Source: Cristatella mucedo
Lineage: Eukaryota > Bryozoa > Phylactolaemata > Cristatellidae
Length of the DNA: 64,000 nucleotides
NCBI GenBank assembly: GCA_009760855.2
Contig: WPIO01000038.1
Span: 1,579,001-1,643,000, forward strand
Direction of reading: 5' to 3'
Shown here: in pieces, positions 1 through 11,331 of the stretch
Position numbering within the stretch: the first letter of the stretch is position 1
Layout of the letters: each line of letters starts with the position of its first letter
Translations under genes and position numbers: made by a program
Notes under the pieces: model-generated
Databases searched by the model: none
Told to the model about the DNA's origin: nothing
The model's input: the letters and a program-made list of their open reading frames with translations, nothing else

Positions 1-193
1 ATCATCATTTAATTTCAGGAAGTTTTCCGACATCCAGGATCGAATATCGGCAAGGCAAGCATTCAGTTTCTCAGTTGCTGCAGCAGATTCCGACGGTTTA
101 AATGACAAATACAGCTGAGTATCGTCAGCATAGAAGTGATATCCTATTCCATGGGCCTTAATCACTTTTCCCAGAGGTTGCGTATAAATGGAT
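1..193 (-). mobile_element. LINE family A (CR1/L2-like) RT fragment, cut by window edge
   Basis: Read on the minus strand this encodes the reverse-transcriptase palm with the catalytic motif [11 protein letters not shown], followed by a conserved [13 protein letters not shown] block. It differs from the matching part of the copy at 19.1-20.3 kb at only about three positions, so the two are close relatives and the family was recently active. The element runs off the left edge of the window. Its other end stops abruptly at the start of a LINE B tail. Confidence 0.9.
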
Positions 194-345
194 GTATGTT
201 ACCTCTAACCATATTATGCTTGTTATCATCAAGCAAGCTACCACTAACAGTTCGATCATGGTTCATTTTCAGCAAATATAAAGTGCCTAAAAAGGAATAA
301 AGTTATCAGAGGGCGCTATGCAGTTGTATTATTACTATTATTCCA
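194..345 (+). mobile_element. LINE family B 3' end
   Basis: This has the standard LINE B 3' untranslated sequence: a TCACCTCTAACCAT-type block, a CTTTGCAGCAAA-type block, the 3' hairpin with its AGGGCGCT arm, and an ATT-rich tail. It begins without spacer at the end of the LINE A fragment, so one insertion probably truncated the other. Confidence 0.8.
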
Positions 346-1785
346 CCGGAAGTTTCATACCCTTTTGAAACCGGGCTAGTAGAATCGAAACCGGGCTGTA
401 ACCAGTAGTACGTGCATCCGCGACGGTGCCAAAGTGCACAGTCCGAGGTGCCCCACTTGACGACGCCATAATTTCTCCCTCAGTCCGTGAGCTGTGGTCC
501 GATATCCTGCTCTCTCCTTAAATGCGGCGTCTTTGGCTATCAACCAGCTAGGGCTGGCCAGCTGCAGCACCGGTTACATGACCCTAATCACGGCCAGCTT
601 ATAAGTACTAGAACCAGTCATTCGGCCTGCGAAGGCGCTATCCTCTTGTCTCTTCATCTACTTGTGCTGCCGAGCCCACGCCTTCTCTGGCCATGGATCA
701 CCTATGGACGGCCATCCTGAGATTTACTAGCAATGGCTCAGAGCACACGTTCGACGCCCTTCCGCCTGCTGAAATACGTGCCGTTGCTCAACTGCCGTAT
801 AGGGGGGCTTATGCATCTTCGCCGCCGGAGAAAATTTATATGGGCCACGGCTCTCAACCCCTAAACCCCAACCAGCCAACCCTCACGCGCCAGTAGACAG
901 GTACGTCACGTTCAGTATTTACCTGAATGTGCACATATATAGATGTCCTTGGGAGTCATTATGTATGTCTGTAGATGCGTATAGTAAAAAGCGGAGTGCT
1001 GATTCGGACAGATGGTGACTGATATTCATTATTCGCGGCGCATTAATTACTTGCAGCTCATCGCATACTTCGCTGAGTCATGGTAGCGCCATCGCGGAGG
1101 ACAGAGCTGTGCCATTTTGCTGCTTAATGGAGGTTCGCCATCTTGCCACGTCAAGCAAATGCACCACATCGCGGCATGACTTACTTTCTCGCTTTAAAGA
1201 GTCTAGATAACGGCTAGGAGCCCGCTATGCGAGAATCCGAGTCCATTAAGTGGACCGACGGTTGGGGCAATCGAGTGGATTTCAGTTGCAGCCTCTTTAA
1301 GCCATGCGAGTGTAGCTATAGGCAATTTCTGGTTTGGAATACTGTAACACTGTGTCACTGCTCTATGCCTTCTTTTTAGCGTGAGGTGCTGGAGCTCTTT
1401 ATTTCGCGGCGGCGGTTTTCTGCTACCAGTCGCGTATTTGAATGAGTTGGTTGTGAACTGACGAGTCACTGACCGTATCCAAGGGTCAGTGGTTCACCAC
1501 CTTTCGTTGCCCGTCAGCTAGGACTAGCACAGCTATGAGCACCGTGATTTCGCCAAGTTGTGACCTGGCTCGATAGCCACTGCACACATTTCGTAATGAT
1601 TTGTACATTTAGGGCTTGGACGAGCCGCATCAGTTCCGCTTTGCTTTTCGGCGATGTGTCTTACTCGGCCAGCAATCACATCGTAACGACAAAGCGAGCT
1701 ATCGATGAGAAAACTTTTAAATTGCAAACTGTCGGTGCAGAAATAAGCGCGATTCAATTGACTTGCATCTGCTATGCAATTGAAG
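346..1785. other. Region upstream of P450 exons, no supported gene
   Basis: I looked here for the missing N-terminal P450 exons (proline-rich hinge, C-helix WxxxR) and found none that I can support. The open frames at 487-896 and on the minus strand at 1203-1757 have no family resemblance. Short repeated GAAACCGGGCT blocks occur at 368-401. The last part, near 1750-1785, is probably intron leading to the first recognised P450 exon. Confidence 0.4.
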
Positions 1786-4145
1786 ATGCCAACTGCGTGG
1801 CTTCGGTGGTGCAGCTGTTCCTAGCTGGCACGGACACGACTGCAAACACGCTGCTGTGGGCCTGGTTGTTCATGGTCTTGCACCCGGATATCCAGCAACA
1901 CGTTCAGGATGAGATCGACAGATGCGTCGGTGAGTGACGGCAAGCGGCGGTGCAAACCGAGTTACGTCTTTGATCGCGCGGCCTCTTTGTATTTTCGTCG
2001 ACTGGGTTATGTAATGTAATGTATCTCCGTCAGTAACTCCACAAAGTCATAAAGACCATGTGGGTGTTACGCAGGAGAGTTTTGTATAGCAAACTCACAG
2101 CCTAAGCGGCTTTCGGTACGCATTCGGTAGCCAACAGACTTCGTCTCACGCAACAAAGAGAAAGTGGGAAGCATAGCAGAGTTAGGAGAGCAGTTGAGGT
2201 AGTGAGTAGCATGGAAGTAGCAGTTCAGGACCGCTGAAAAAGATGTGCCATAGTCGGCAGTTAGAGAGTAGATGTCGATGCGCAAGAATTGTGGAAGCGA
2301 GTTCCACAGTCTAGCACCTGCAGAGCTAAAGCTTCTGTCGCCAACTGTCTTTAAGCGGAGGAATGGGACAGCTAATTTATTGTCCACACAGGACCTGAGG
2401 GCGCGAACAGGCGTTAACTTGTTTCCGAAAGCCGCTGATGCACGAGTAAGCATTTATCGGCAGCCGCGGCCGCTCAGTGTCGTCGTCGCTGTTCGCCCGC
2501 AGGCTCCAGACCGCCGTCCCTAAACGATAGAGCCAACATGCCTTTCACGGAAGCCGCCCTGACGGAAGTGCTACGCCTTGGCAACACGGCGGTCAACTCC
2601 ATCTATCACGTTGCCGATGCAGACATAAATGTCGGCGGCTACACCGTGCCAAAAGGTACGCTGCTTCAGGCCTCTCTGTCCGACGTTCACTTGGACGAAA
2701 GCACGTACACGAAAGCGACCGAGTTCAATCCTCAGCGGTTTTTGAGCTCGAGCGGAACCTACGAGAAGCCCAAGAAGTTCATTCCTTTTAGCATTGGTGA
2801 GTGGCGCTGCTTTCAGCGAGCGTTTCGTAGCAACCCAGACGGCTTAAGCATCCTCGGGTAGAGCGAACGGTTTTCTGGCAGCTGCAGCGTCCCATCCAAA
2901 ACAGACTGCGGCGGCTCTACTGGCTAGTGCTGGCCAAGGTCAAGGTTTAGCTGCCCGTTGCACTATTCAGGCAAGAGGATAACTTATGTTGGCGCTATAA
3001 ACACGTCTTGCCATTATTAGCAGTTTTTCTAGTTCCGGCACTTCCGTGAGTCACGCGGCCTTGCTCTCCGGACGCGGCCCCGATACTTTATTATTAATCT
3101 ATTTCGAAGCTTTGCAGTGTCGAAGCATTACGCCGGTGCTTTGTCGAGGACGTTTAACATTTTCCTATTGGGTCGCAGCCCAGGGCTTTAGGGCCAACGG
3201 ATCGCGACACGGATATCCGGCTCGGGCTCCGCGGCCATCAAATTACGCTTACACGCAGGCGGATCTTCTCGCTTCAATATCAATCTCCGCCCGATGGTCA
3301 CCATTCGCTTTGAGAGCCGGCAATGCGGTGCCCCGCGTACAATGAACGGGTGACGCTCGAAAATAATTGCTCACATTCGCGTTTCTTTATAAACGGTCGT
3401 GCTCGTTTTAATTACATTCATTGTCCGCTTTGAGTGAATGCGTCGTAATGCTACGTCGCGACGGTTAGCCCTCTTTCAGCCACACCGTATCGCCGCAATA
3501 CACTTCCTGTGCTACAAATTAATTTGCGAAGGGCGCACTTTCGACTCGGGGTATATGTCACTTTCGGGCCCAGTATGAGCTGCTCAATAGCATGCACTCC
3601 TTAGTCTTTCCCCCATAATTTTTGGCCGCCGTAGATCGCACCGGCTTGCGTCTGAACGTAGTTACCTTTCGCTGAAGTCCGACGAGGCACAAACATAGCC
3701 GACGCACGGTTTTGCCGATGCAGCATAGGCAGACTAGGCTAGCATTGCAACGAGCTAACAGTCTTGCAAGCCGATTCGCGTGCCGCCGGAAACCGTGTTG
3801 TCTGGAGCAGCCAATCATCGAGAAGAGCGCTGCAAATGAACTAGCAGAGAGAGAATCTTCAAACTGCCTGGTCGCAGCCAGTATTTGCAAGATTCGCCAG
3901 ATGTCGTGCGGTGCCAAGCGACTATCAGAATAGAAAACGGTCTTCTATCCGTTGCAGGACGCCGTGCGTGCCCGGGCGAGAGCCTGGCCAGAGCCGAGCT
4001 GTTTCTCTTCTTCACCAGCGTCCTGCAGAATTTCAATCTGTCATTTCCGGACGGATGCGTCTTTCGGGCCGAGGGTAAAACTGGACTCATTCACACACCG
4101 CTAGCATATCAAGTGGTTTTTCAGAGACGGCCCCCGGCGTCATAG
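1786..4145 (+). CDS. Cytochrome P450, clan 2 (CYP2-like), C-terminal three exons
   Basis: This is a heme-thiolate monooxygenase, normally anchored in the endoplasmic reticulum and oxidising lipophilic substrates with electrons from P450 reductase. Exons are 1786-1929, 2503-2796 and 3958-4145, joined by phase-1 introns with GTGAGT donors (1930, 2797) and CAG acceptors. Exon a carries the I-helix oxygen-activation motif LAGTDTT and HPDIQQ. Exon b carries the K-helix ExxR (EVLR) and the FNPQRF meander. The exon b/c junction falls inside the heme loop, giving [11 protein letters not shown] with its cysteine ligand. The frame then runs to a TAG stop with an [13 protein letters not shown]-helix. 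The roughly 208 residues match the C-terminal part of CYP2 enzymes (about 490 residues). The first 280-300 residues are not in the window, or not recognisable. Intron placement in the heme loop is typical of CYP2 genes. No frameshift or stop is visible, so this may be a working gene with its 5' exons beyond the left edge. Confidence 0.92.
2013..2414 (-). mobile_element. LINE A 3' end inside P450 intron (antisense)
   Basis: This 5'-truncated LINE A copy lies between P450 exons a and b. On the minus strand it encodes the RT C-terminal tail ([16 protein letters not shown], then [11 protein letters not shown]) and the 3' untranslated region, ending in the tail seen here as TAATGTAATGTATCTCC. Because it is antisense to the P450 it does not disturb the exon boundaries. 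Confidence 0.9.
2797..3957 (+). other. P450 intron 2, no repeat recognised
   Basis: The intron runs from a GTGAGT donor to a CCGTTGCAG acceptor. It contains open frames on both strands (3046-3345 on +, 3558-4090 on -) but none resembles a known family, and one overlaps the last exon antisense. I see no transposon here. Confidence 0.6.
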
Positions 4146-4524
4146 TTCGCCTGTGCAAACCATACTCCACCGCCACTATAAGCGTACTGGTGGACGAGCC
4201 CGGATGCTGCAGCAACCGCTTTGAACTCAGCCGTCGTCAAATACCTTTACTACTTGACCGATTATGACTTCATCGCGCTTGGGCAATGGTAGATTCGTCC
4301 ATCCGGTGGCAATGCTTGCTTTCTAGTCGATATCTCACTGTTGATCAACTTAAGGAGCGCTTGACAGCGTACGCTCACAAGCATTTTCATGACGCTATGT
4401 AAGCCAAACTAAGATTCACGGTTCTTGAAAATTCTTAGCATAGTCATTATTTTCTACACTACACTTACTACTGCTGATGCAGCCTTCTTATGCATACAAT
4501 ACAAATTATTCATAGTAATACTAA
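4146..4524. other. P450 3' flank
   Basis: This is the sequence after the P450 stop codon. No AATAAA is visible before the LINE B copy begins. Nothing else is recognised. Confidence 0.4.
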
Positions 4525-6430
4525 TGTTGCATTTGATACAGCGCCCTCGGATAACTCAATCTATATCTAAGTGCTTTACGTTAGCTGCAAAAGAAACGGG
4601 ATGGAATGGTGAGCGGTTTTATGCTTGATAAATAATATGAATAATATGGTTAGGGGTGACATGCACAGGGTCAGCATGCAAGTATGGTTAGTGGCAGCAT
4701 GCACACTGTCGGCATGCATAAGCACATAAATGATGAATCGCAGGGACCCACCAAATGCTGACATAAATAAATGCGTTTAAGTTTAATTTTAAATGTTGTC
4801 CGATCAGAGAATATCGTGACGCAAGTCGGGTGTGTGTTTCCAGCTTTCGGATAAAAAATACGAACTAAATGCATTGTCTCTAAAAGATTTGAGGTTTGAA
4901 CAAGGCATAGGTAGGTAGTCAGTTACCAAAAAGAGGGTGGTACGAAGCTTGGCCTGGTGTGAGAGTAGATCTGACAGGTAGGCTGGAGCCGAAGAATAAA
5001 GGGACCTAAAAGTGAGATGCCAAACCTTGACGTCAATCCATTGCTTGACTAAGAGCCAGTGCAAGTCAGCGAGCAGTGCTGTGATGTAGAAGCTGCGACG
5101 CTCACGACAGACAAGCCTAGCTGAGGAGTTTTGCACCAGCTGTGAGCGCCTGATTGCATGTAGGCAAGCAAGCATTGAGTTGCAGACGTCAAGACGGGAT
5201 GTCACAAATGCGTTGACCAACTAAGATTTAGTATCCCTATTTAAACAAGGAATTTTAGCAATCTCATGTAGCTGAGAGTAGGCAGACTTCATCGTGGAGC
5301 TGACGTGGTCGTCACAGGAAAGGTCACTTTGGAGCATGGCACCTAGGGTTCATGCAGATTCAATAGGAGATGTACTAACAGAGCCAATTTTGAGCGTTAA
5401 CCTTTCCAATTTCTGAATCACACTCGATTTTTCCATAACTAGTAAGTTAGTTTTACAATCATTTAACTTAAGACTGTTTGCTGCCATCCATGTGCAGATG
5501 TCATCAATATATGCAGCAAGGGGGTTGAGAGAATTCGAGATGCCCCGAAGGCTGGGAGGGATCAAAGCAAAGGTACAACTGAGTGCCTTCCACATAGAAG
5601 TGAATGCCTAGATTTTGCTTGGCAATCACTTTGGCAAGAGGGGGATTATAAACCGTGAAAATAACCGTACCAAGCACGGAGCCCTCAGGTACCACATATT
5701 TTAGAGGTGCCTCGGATGATCTATGTCCATTCTATGTTCATTCTCTGGAGTCTCCCACTGAGATAGGGCCTGAACCATTGCAGGGCCCAGGCGAGATGAG
5801 AGACACTCAAGAAGAACTAGGTGGTTGATAGTATCAAAAGCTGTCGAAATATCGAGCAAAACAAGCAGAGATTATCTAACCATGCTTGCATTCCTAAGTA
5901 TGTCATTGTACACCCGAAGCAATCCTGACTCCGAGGAGTGATCAGCTGTAAATCCAGACTCGAACTTAATAGCAAGGTTTGAAGTTTCAATACATGAGTT
6001 CAGCTCGTCAGCCACTACTCATTCTAGTGTAATTGATAGGAATGGTAGAAGGGAGACCGGTCGCTAATTACTCAAGTTCTCTTGGTCTGCTGTCACTTTC
6101 TTGAATAGTGACCTGACAGCAGCTTTTACGAAAGTTACAGTGACATGACCTGAGGCTAATGACATAATCATGATGGTATTTTTACCCGGGAGAAGCAGAT
6201 CAATGCAACATCGGAGCAGAATAGTGCGAATAGGGTCCAAAGGACTTGTTGTGTTCTTTGATTGGCAAGCGAACTTCAGGACGAGATCCCTAGTGACCTT
6301 CTTGAATGTAGACACTAAGGTACTGCGAGGAATCTTGGGACTGCATTCTAGTGGGATGCTGCCATCACAGGAACGGACTCCCTGATCTTATCTATCTTCT
6401 GGATAAATAATATAGAGAAGCGATCTTATC
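4525..6430 (-). pseudogene. LINE family B, 5'-truncated and decayed
   Basis: On the minus strand this reads from the start of RT to the 3' tail. The order is a TSPLDPIRTILLRCCI block (linker to RT), a self-contained YRV/ISSRL palm region, the conserved LKLNDCKTNLLVMEKSSV segment (5350-5595), the C-terminal CNSMLACLHAIRRSQLVQNS and RLVCRERRSFYITALL blocks (4804-5220), and finally the 3' hairpin and AAT-rich tail at about 4525. The frame is broken several times. The catalytic YxDD is degraded to FYVEGTQLYLCFDPS, so the copy is dead. Confidence 0.9.
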
Positions 6431-9188
6431 TACAAGGCCAAAAGAGGACCTGATCTCTACCATCGCGCTCCACGTAGGCTGCTTGGATAAACCGCGAGCT
6501 TTATTGCCTTGATGTGAGCACCCTGCCCTCGTTCCTAATTAGGGTGGACTATGAGAAGGCCTGAGGTTACTACACACACAGCGAGTAAAACTAGAGCTTG
6601 AAGTTGCATATGCTCGCCGCGTGATTCTGTCGCCAATAGTGATTAGTTATACAATTCGTTAATGAATGACGACTCGACCCTGAGTCGCATGCAAAAATAG
6701 CTAGAAAATACAAGCCGAAAGCAGCAATCGTCAAGCTCAGTAGGCGTACGCCTGCGCCGCACACAGAATCAGTGTTTTGCCTAAGTAGCTCGATCCGGTG
6801 TGCCATCTTGGCTTACCTAACAGTGCAGCATCGTCATGCTAGCTCAAAGTTATAAACGCGAGTTCTCGCAACGTAATTATTCACGTCGCAAAGCAAAAAC
6901 AGATTATGAAAGAGTCAACTCAAAAGAGCAACCTCTCAAATTATGACCGCAAATGTACGTTGCCCTGGAGAAACGACGTCGCAAGAAAAATCCGACCTAA
7001 GTGCCTCAATATCTGGAGCTGCCTGCCAAACGCTTGGCTGACTGCCCTTGATTTTGGATACCGATTAGGGGAATTCCTTCTGTCGTGAAGGAGAAGTCCA
7101 GCCGGTAACACTCGGTGCATAACACGCTTACATGCTGAGTAATGTAACAGCTTGGACTCGTTGCATAACATAGCATTGTGAAAAAAATATAAAATGGTGG
7201 ACAACTAGTAGACCATGTAGGTGCATGACTAGAGCAGCTTTAACCTCTTCAATGGACAGTTTGGTGGCGTCTAGTAACGCAAACAGCTAATTATCTTAAC
7301 TCAAAGGCCAAAATTGTAATCACTTAAGACTATCCTGTAATCATCGGTGGAGTTACTTGAGATCATTCTAAAGGTTTTTTCTTAAAATAAATGTAAACTT
7401 CCCTGTGGAAATGCATCAAAGCAAGCGAATTATAGGCCTGCAACTTGGCCTTTAGAGTCAACCGTTACAGTCTCTTGGCAACTAGGCCCAATCAGATTGA
7501 TAATAAATGAAAAGTAGCTAACAAGAACGAAATGCAAAAGTGTTCACTACCGAACTACCGTTTTTTAATTGAATTATGCGACCACCTCGAAATGTATCAC
7601 ACTTTCAACCAATTAAAATCACTTCATTTCTTTTAACGACCGTGGCGATATACTAACTTCATGCTTAAAATTAACAGTCAACCAAGGCAGTTTTGTGGCA
7701 AGCTATGCAGACTAGATGGGTATTGGAGCAAGACGTCATCAAGACATACCAAATTTAGCGAACAATTGATGCACAACCACATCCTAAATTTCCTCCTTGC
7801 GTGCCTTCATTTTTCATGCAGGGCGTGAATAAGAAAGCCAGTGGAAGCAATTCTTTATTTTCAGTCGTGGCAAGAACAAATCTCTGAAACTTTTGTTTAT
7901 TTATTGTTCACGTTCTGGTTTTGTTACTAAAGTATCCTCTAAATTTTATTTTGACCAAGGCATTTATTAATCAACTCTTCTTGCCGACATTTCAATTTAA
8001 GCTCAGCACGAGCTTATGACTATCGGCATTTTTAGGAAAGTCAGCCACTCAAATTTTCTAGAATGAAAGACAGTAATGTGCTCAGATAATTAAGCAGTTA
8101 GGTTGGAGAACGTTGCAGTCGTGCAACGCCTGCAGAGTGAAAACAGTTATGCTTGCTATCAATCTACCATCGTAGACAGAATCTAGCAGTATTTTTATTG
8201 GCTACTGCTTCTTCTTGCAGTGACTTGTAAGTCATCAGATATGAATCGGCTCTTTATGGAAGCTATGCAAGCGTTATATCGTCGCTTTTGTTACCATCAT
8301 TTCAGCCCATCGCTGTCGCATACACGTGCGACATGATCGCACAAAAACGTGAATTGTTCACTGGGTGTTTATTTGGGCAAAAGTTCACTGGGTGTTTATT
8401 TGGGCAAAAGCGCAAAATCACTGGTATAAGAGATACGTAAGAGTTAGGACCGGAAGTAATTTAAGTAACACAATTTCACGGCACTTAAAATTTCCTGCGA
8501 TGTAAAATGAAATATCATACAATAGATATACGAAATATTTTCATAGAATATTTCTGAATATTCATTTCTCTGTAAGGAATGACACATTTGACCTCTTTTG
8601 GACGGTATACTGCAAAGCACTTTTCAAGTAGCCATCGATCACTGACCAGTAAGCTTAGCCTGACGACTTCACCCTGCCAAATGATTAGTGCATTAGAGTG
8701 CATTTTGAAAGGTAAAATCCAGGAAGCTTGAAACCATGCGAACCGTTTTAAAGTACATCTCAATGTAGTTCTAAGGATTTAACAGTGCAGATTTAGCTAG
8801 CTTGTTCTAGCAATTTAGTTCTTACACGGTCCACCTAGGAAATACTAAGACTGTCTAGTAATGCAGAGGTGTCACTGTTCAGCAGTGCAGATTTAAGACG
8901 GTGTAGCAGTACAATAATAATATCTAGCAATGCAAATCTAATACTTTGCCATGACGTTATCTACGTCTGTGTCACGAAATACCAGCTAAAATATTTTAAT
9001 ATAGTTTCTATGGCATTATTTGATAAATATGTATCTCTTACAATACTTTACTGTTCGCTGGAATAGATCAATTTACAATGGCTTTGTCGCATGCATGGTA
9101 TGATGCTCAGATGAGTAAGAAAATACACAACTATCATTCTTAGACCAGCGTGATTAAGTACAGAAGAACTTGGAGCACAGCCTTGACG
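6431..9188. other. AT-rich intergenic stretch
   Basis: No coding family, SINE or LINE is recognised in this 2.7-kb stretch. Scattered open frames (6591-6806, 6906-7204, 8515-8763, 8869-9066) are short and unremarkable. The only clear structure is the 27-bp tandem duplication at 8356-8409. Confidence 0.5.
8356..8409. repeat. Perfect 27-bp tandem duplication
   Basis: Two identical head-to-tail copies at 8356-8382 and 8383-8409, beginning GTTCACTGGG and ending GGGCAAAA. There is no divergence, so the event is recent. Confidence 0.95.
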
Positions 9189-9212
9189 ATCGTAGGATCG
9201 TAGGATCGTAGG
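9189..9212. repeat. (ATCGTAGG)x3 tandem repeat
   Basis: Three perfect 8-bp units sit directly upstream of a SINE1 copy. Confidence 0.95.
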
Positions 9213-9366
9213 TGCCGAGCTGGTTTGGTCTAGCGGTTAAGGTGTTTGCCCCGACCAAGGTCTGACTGAGGTCGTGGGCTCGAGCCCCAAGGCATATGTG
9301 AAGCGCCTGAATAGAGATTAAGTTCTCCTGGGGCGCTATATAAATCAATTATATTATTATTATATT
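9213..9366 (+). mobile_element. SINE1, tRNA-derived with LINE B-like 3' end
   Basis: The head has RNA polymerase III promoter boxes: box A TGGTCTAGCGG (9226-9236) fits TRGYNNARNGG, and box B GCTCGAGCC (9278-9286) fits GWTCRANNC with one mismatch. The tail (GCGCCTGAATAGAGATTAAG, then CTGGGGCGCT and an ATT-rich run) matches the 3' end of LINE B. This is one of the better SINE1 copies in the window. Confidence 0.88.
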
Positions 9367-10746
9367 AGGATAAGTAGGACTGACATATATCAGTCCAAAA
9401 CAAGTAGTCCACGAGATTTTCAGTTTGCTGGCCTCGTTGAAAGGTATAGCATTGAGAATAAAAAGCAGGGAGCTGAGACCGAAGCCTGAGAGTTCCTCAT
9501 ACTTCCTCATGACAACAGCTCTGGGTGAGAGTTTATATAGTACAAAGATATGAGGGCTACGTCCAAATCTTCAGGTAGCCAAAAACTGTAAAGGCTCCAC
9601 AAATGACCGAGAGTAATTTATATCCGTTCTTTGATATGTTTAAACGAGGTAAGACCTTACCCTGTTATGCATTGCACCAGTAAAACCAAGGCGTGTCCAC
9701 GTGGAGAGCCGCATGGATGTCTTGGGTTATGACATCGAATGCTGCTAGATCTAGGAGAAGAAGCGGAGAGACCGTAACCCGATAAGCAGCATCCAGAAGG
9801 TCATTTCAAATGCAAATAGGGAAAATATTTTGAGGAATACGTAACTCTGCATACTGATCCGAGCATGCTGCCAGGATATCTCAAGGACTGCTGTAATCGT
9901 GTAACTAATGAGCCTTCATTTGCCAGAGTGACGTCGGCAAGAAAGACGTAAGAGAGACTAAATAATAATTACTTTGGCTCTCATGATATGTGGCTAGTTT
10001 TGTAATTTTTTTCCCGGAAATATATGTATTATGGTACAAAACTTTGTCATTGTGGAGGAGGATATTTATTTATTCGTTTTAGCTTACGGTGGACTGCTTG
10101 AGGCTGAAACTAACTCATAAAGCGAACCGTTCGGGTAGGGCCTGGAGGATTAGTGAGATTTATAGCCTAGGAAAATATTAGTTGGGCTGTTCAATAAAAA
10201 GGATTAAAGGATGGTTGAGAAGATGCGTAGGACACTTTAGGTTAACTTGCTCCTGCTCCTTGCTTCTGCTCACCCAAGGGACCATGAGCCTGCTCAACCA
10301 TAAAGTGCACTATGACAAAAACACTGTCAAAGTTTCGAGCAAATTTTGATACGCCACCACATGCAAATGGAAGTTAAGCATACCCGACTTTCCATAACTG
10401 ATGTGAGAGTGGAAGCACACAGTCAGCGAGCCAGAATATCCATCAGCAAAGCATTTTCCGGCAAAATTTGTATTTATCCATGCCTGAATTGAGGTACCTT
10501 TCGTCGTGGCTGGATCAAGAAGCTTCGTCGGTGAACGTTAGCATGCATGGATCTAGCGCTACCATGTAGCCATTGGCTAAACGTTCGGTAACTTTAACGT
10601 GCACGCACGAAGCAAATTTGACTGCGAAATTCGTATTTATCTATTTATTGATTGACTTGCGACCGATTATTGTTAAAACTACTTCTCTTATTGCTTCTTT
10701 GGCAAACTACATCACGCCTTCTGAAAGTAAAGAAAGTGGAGCCGAT
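9367..10746. other. Intergenic, nothing recognised
   Basis: No repeat family or exon is supported here. The region carries short open frames only. Confidence 0.4.
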
Positions 10747-10936
10747 ATGGTCGTCTAATGAAATGTCACTTTGGAACAAGGCACCTTGATTTCGTGCATA
10801 TTCAACAGGAGATATGCTGGAAATGCCAATTTTGACCGTTAGTCTTTCCGATTTCCGAATCACACTTGGTTTACCCATGAATAGTATTTTGGTTTTGTCA
10901 TCGACCCACAATTCTGACACGAATCGTTTAGCCACA
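10747..10936 (-). mobile_element. LINE B RT fragment, inverted 5' part
   Basis: The minus strand encodes MGKPSVIRKSERLTVKIG and QSDISLDDHIGS, which lie in the RT thumb region. It abuts a plus-strand LINE B 3' end, the arrangement expected of a twin-priming inversion. Confidence 0.85.
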
Positions 10937-11262
10937 CCTCATACGAACCTCAAAACCATTTGAGACCGTGTCTTTAGTTACTAATCTCCCACAGCTTGGA
11001 ACTCACAACGGACATACGTCACAGCGTCCCCTGACTTAACGACATTTAAAAAGCTTACAACGCACCTGTCTATTACAGGATTTGGCGGATCTTTGTGATT
11101 TATCTTCCATTCACATGTTGCTGCTCACTGTTCCTACTGCTTGCGGATGTTACCACCAATCAAATGCTTTCTATTCAGCATCTTTAAAATCTCAGAAAGT
11201 GATTCAGTTCTCTGAGACTGCTATGCAAATGTACTATTAATATTATTATTACCAAGGTTGGT
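10937..11262 (+). mobile_element. LINE B 3' end, direct part of the inverted pair
   Basis: It starts in the RT C-terminus (an ACGAACCTCAAA block equivalent to TNLKSFGD) and runs through the 3' untranslated region and hairpin to an ATT-rich tail. Confidence 0.82.
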
Positions 11263-11331
11263 GAATGACAACTTTCCTGTTCTCAGTGAATCCTGGTTAG
11301 CTTCCAGAATTCTTGTCTAATGATGATTATA

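Noticed and set aside
940-1020. Possible upstream P450 exon (SGVLIRTDG-like reading before a GT)
   Set aside because: It resembles the C-helix region only over a few residues. The frame stops at once and no acceptor or continuation is seen.
3046-3345. 99-residue plus-strand frame in P450 intron 2
   Set aside because: The P450 frame joins perfectly across this intron (heme loop [11 protein letters not shown]) and the frame has no family resemblance.
9189-9212. CRISPR-like or regulatory array
   Set aside because: Three perfect 8-bp units without spacers are a simple tandem repeat. No repeat-spacer array exists in the window, and the DNA is animal.
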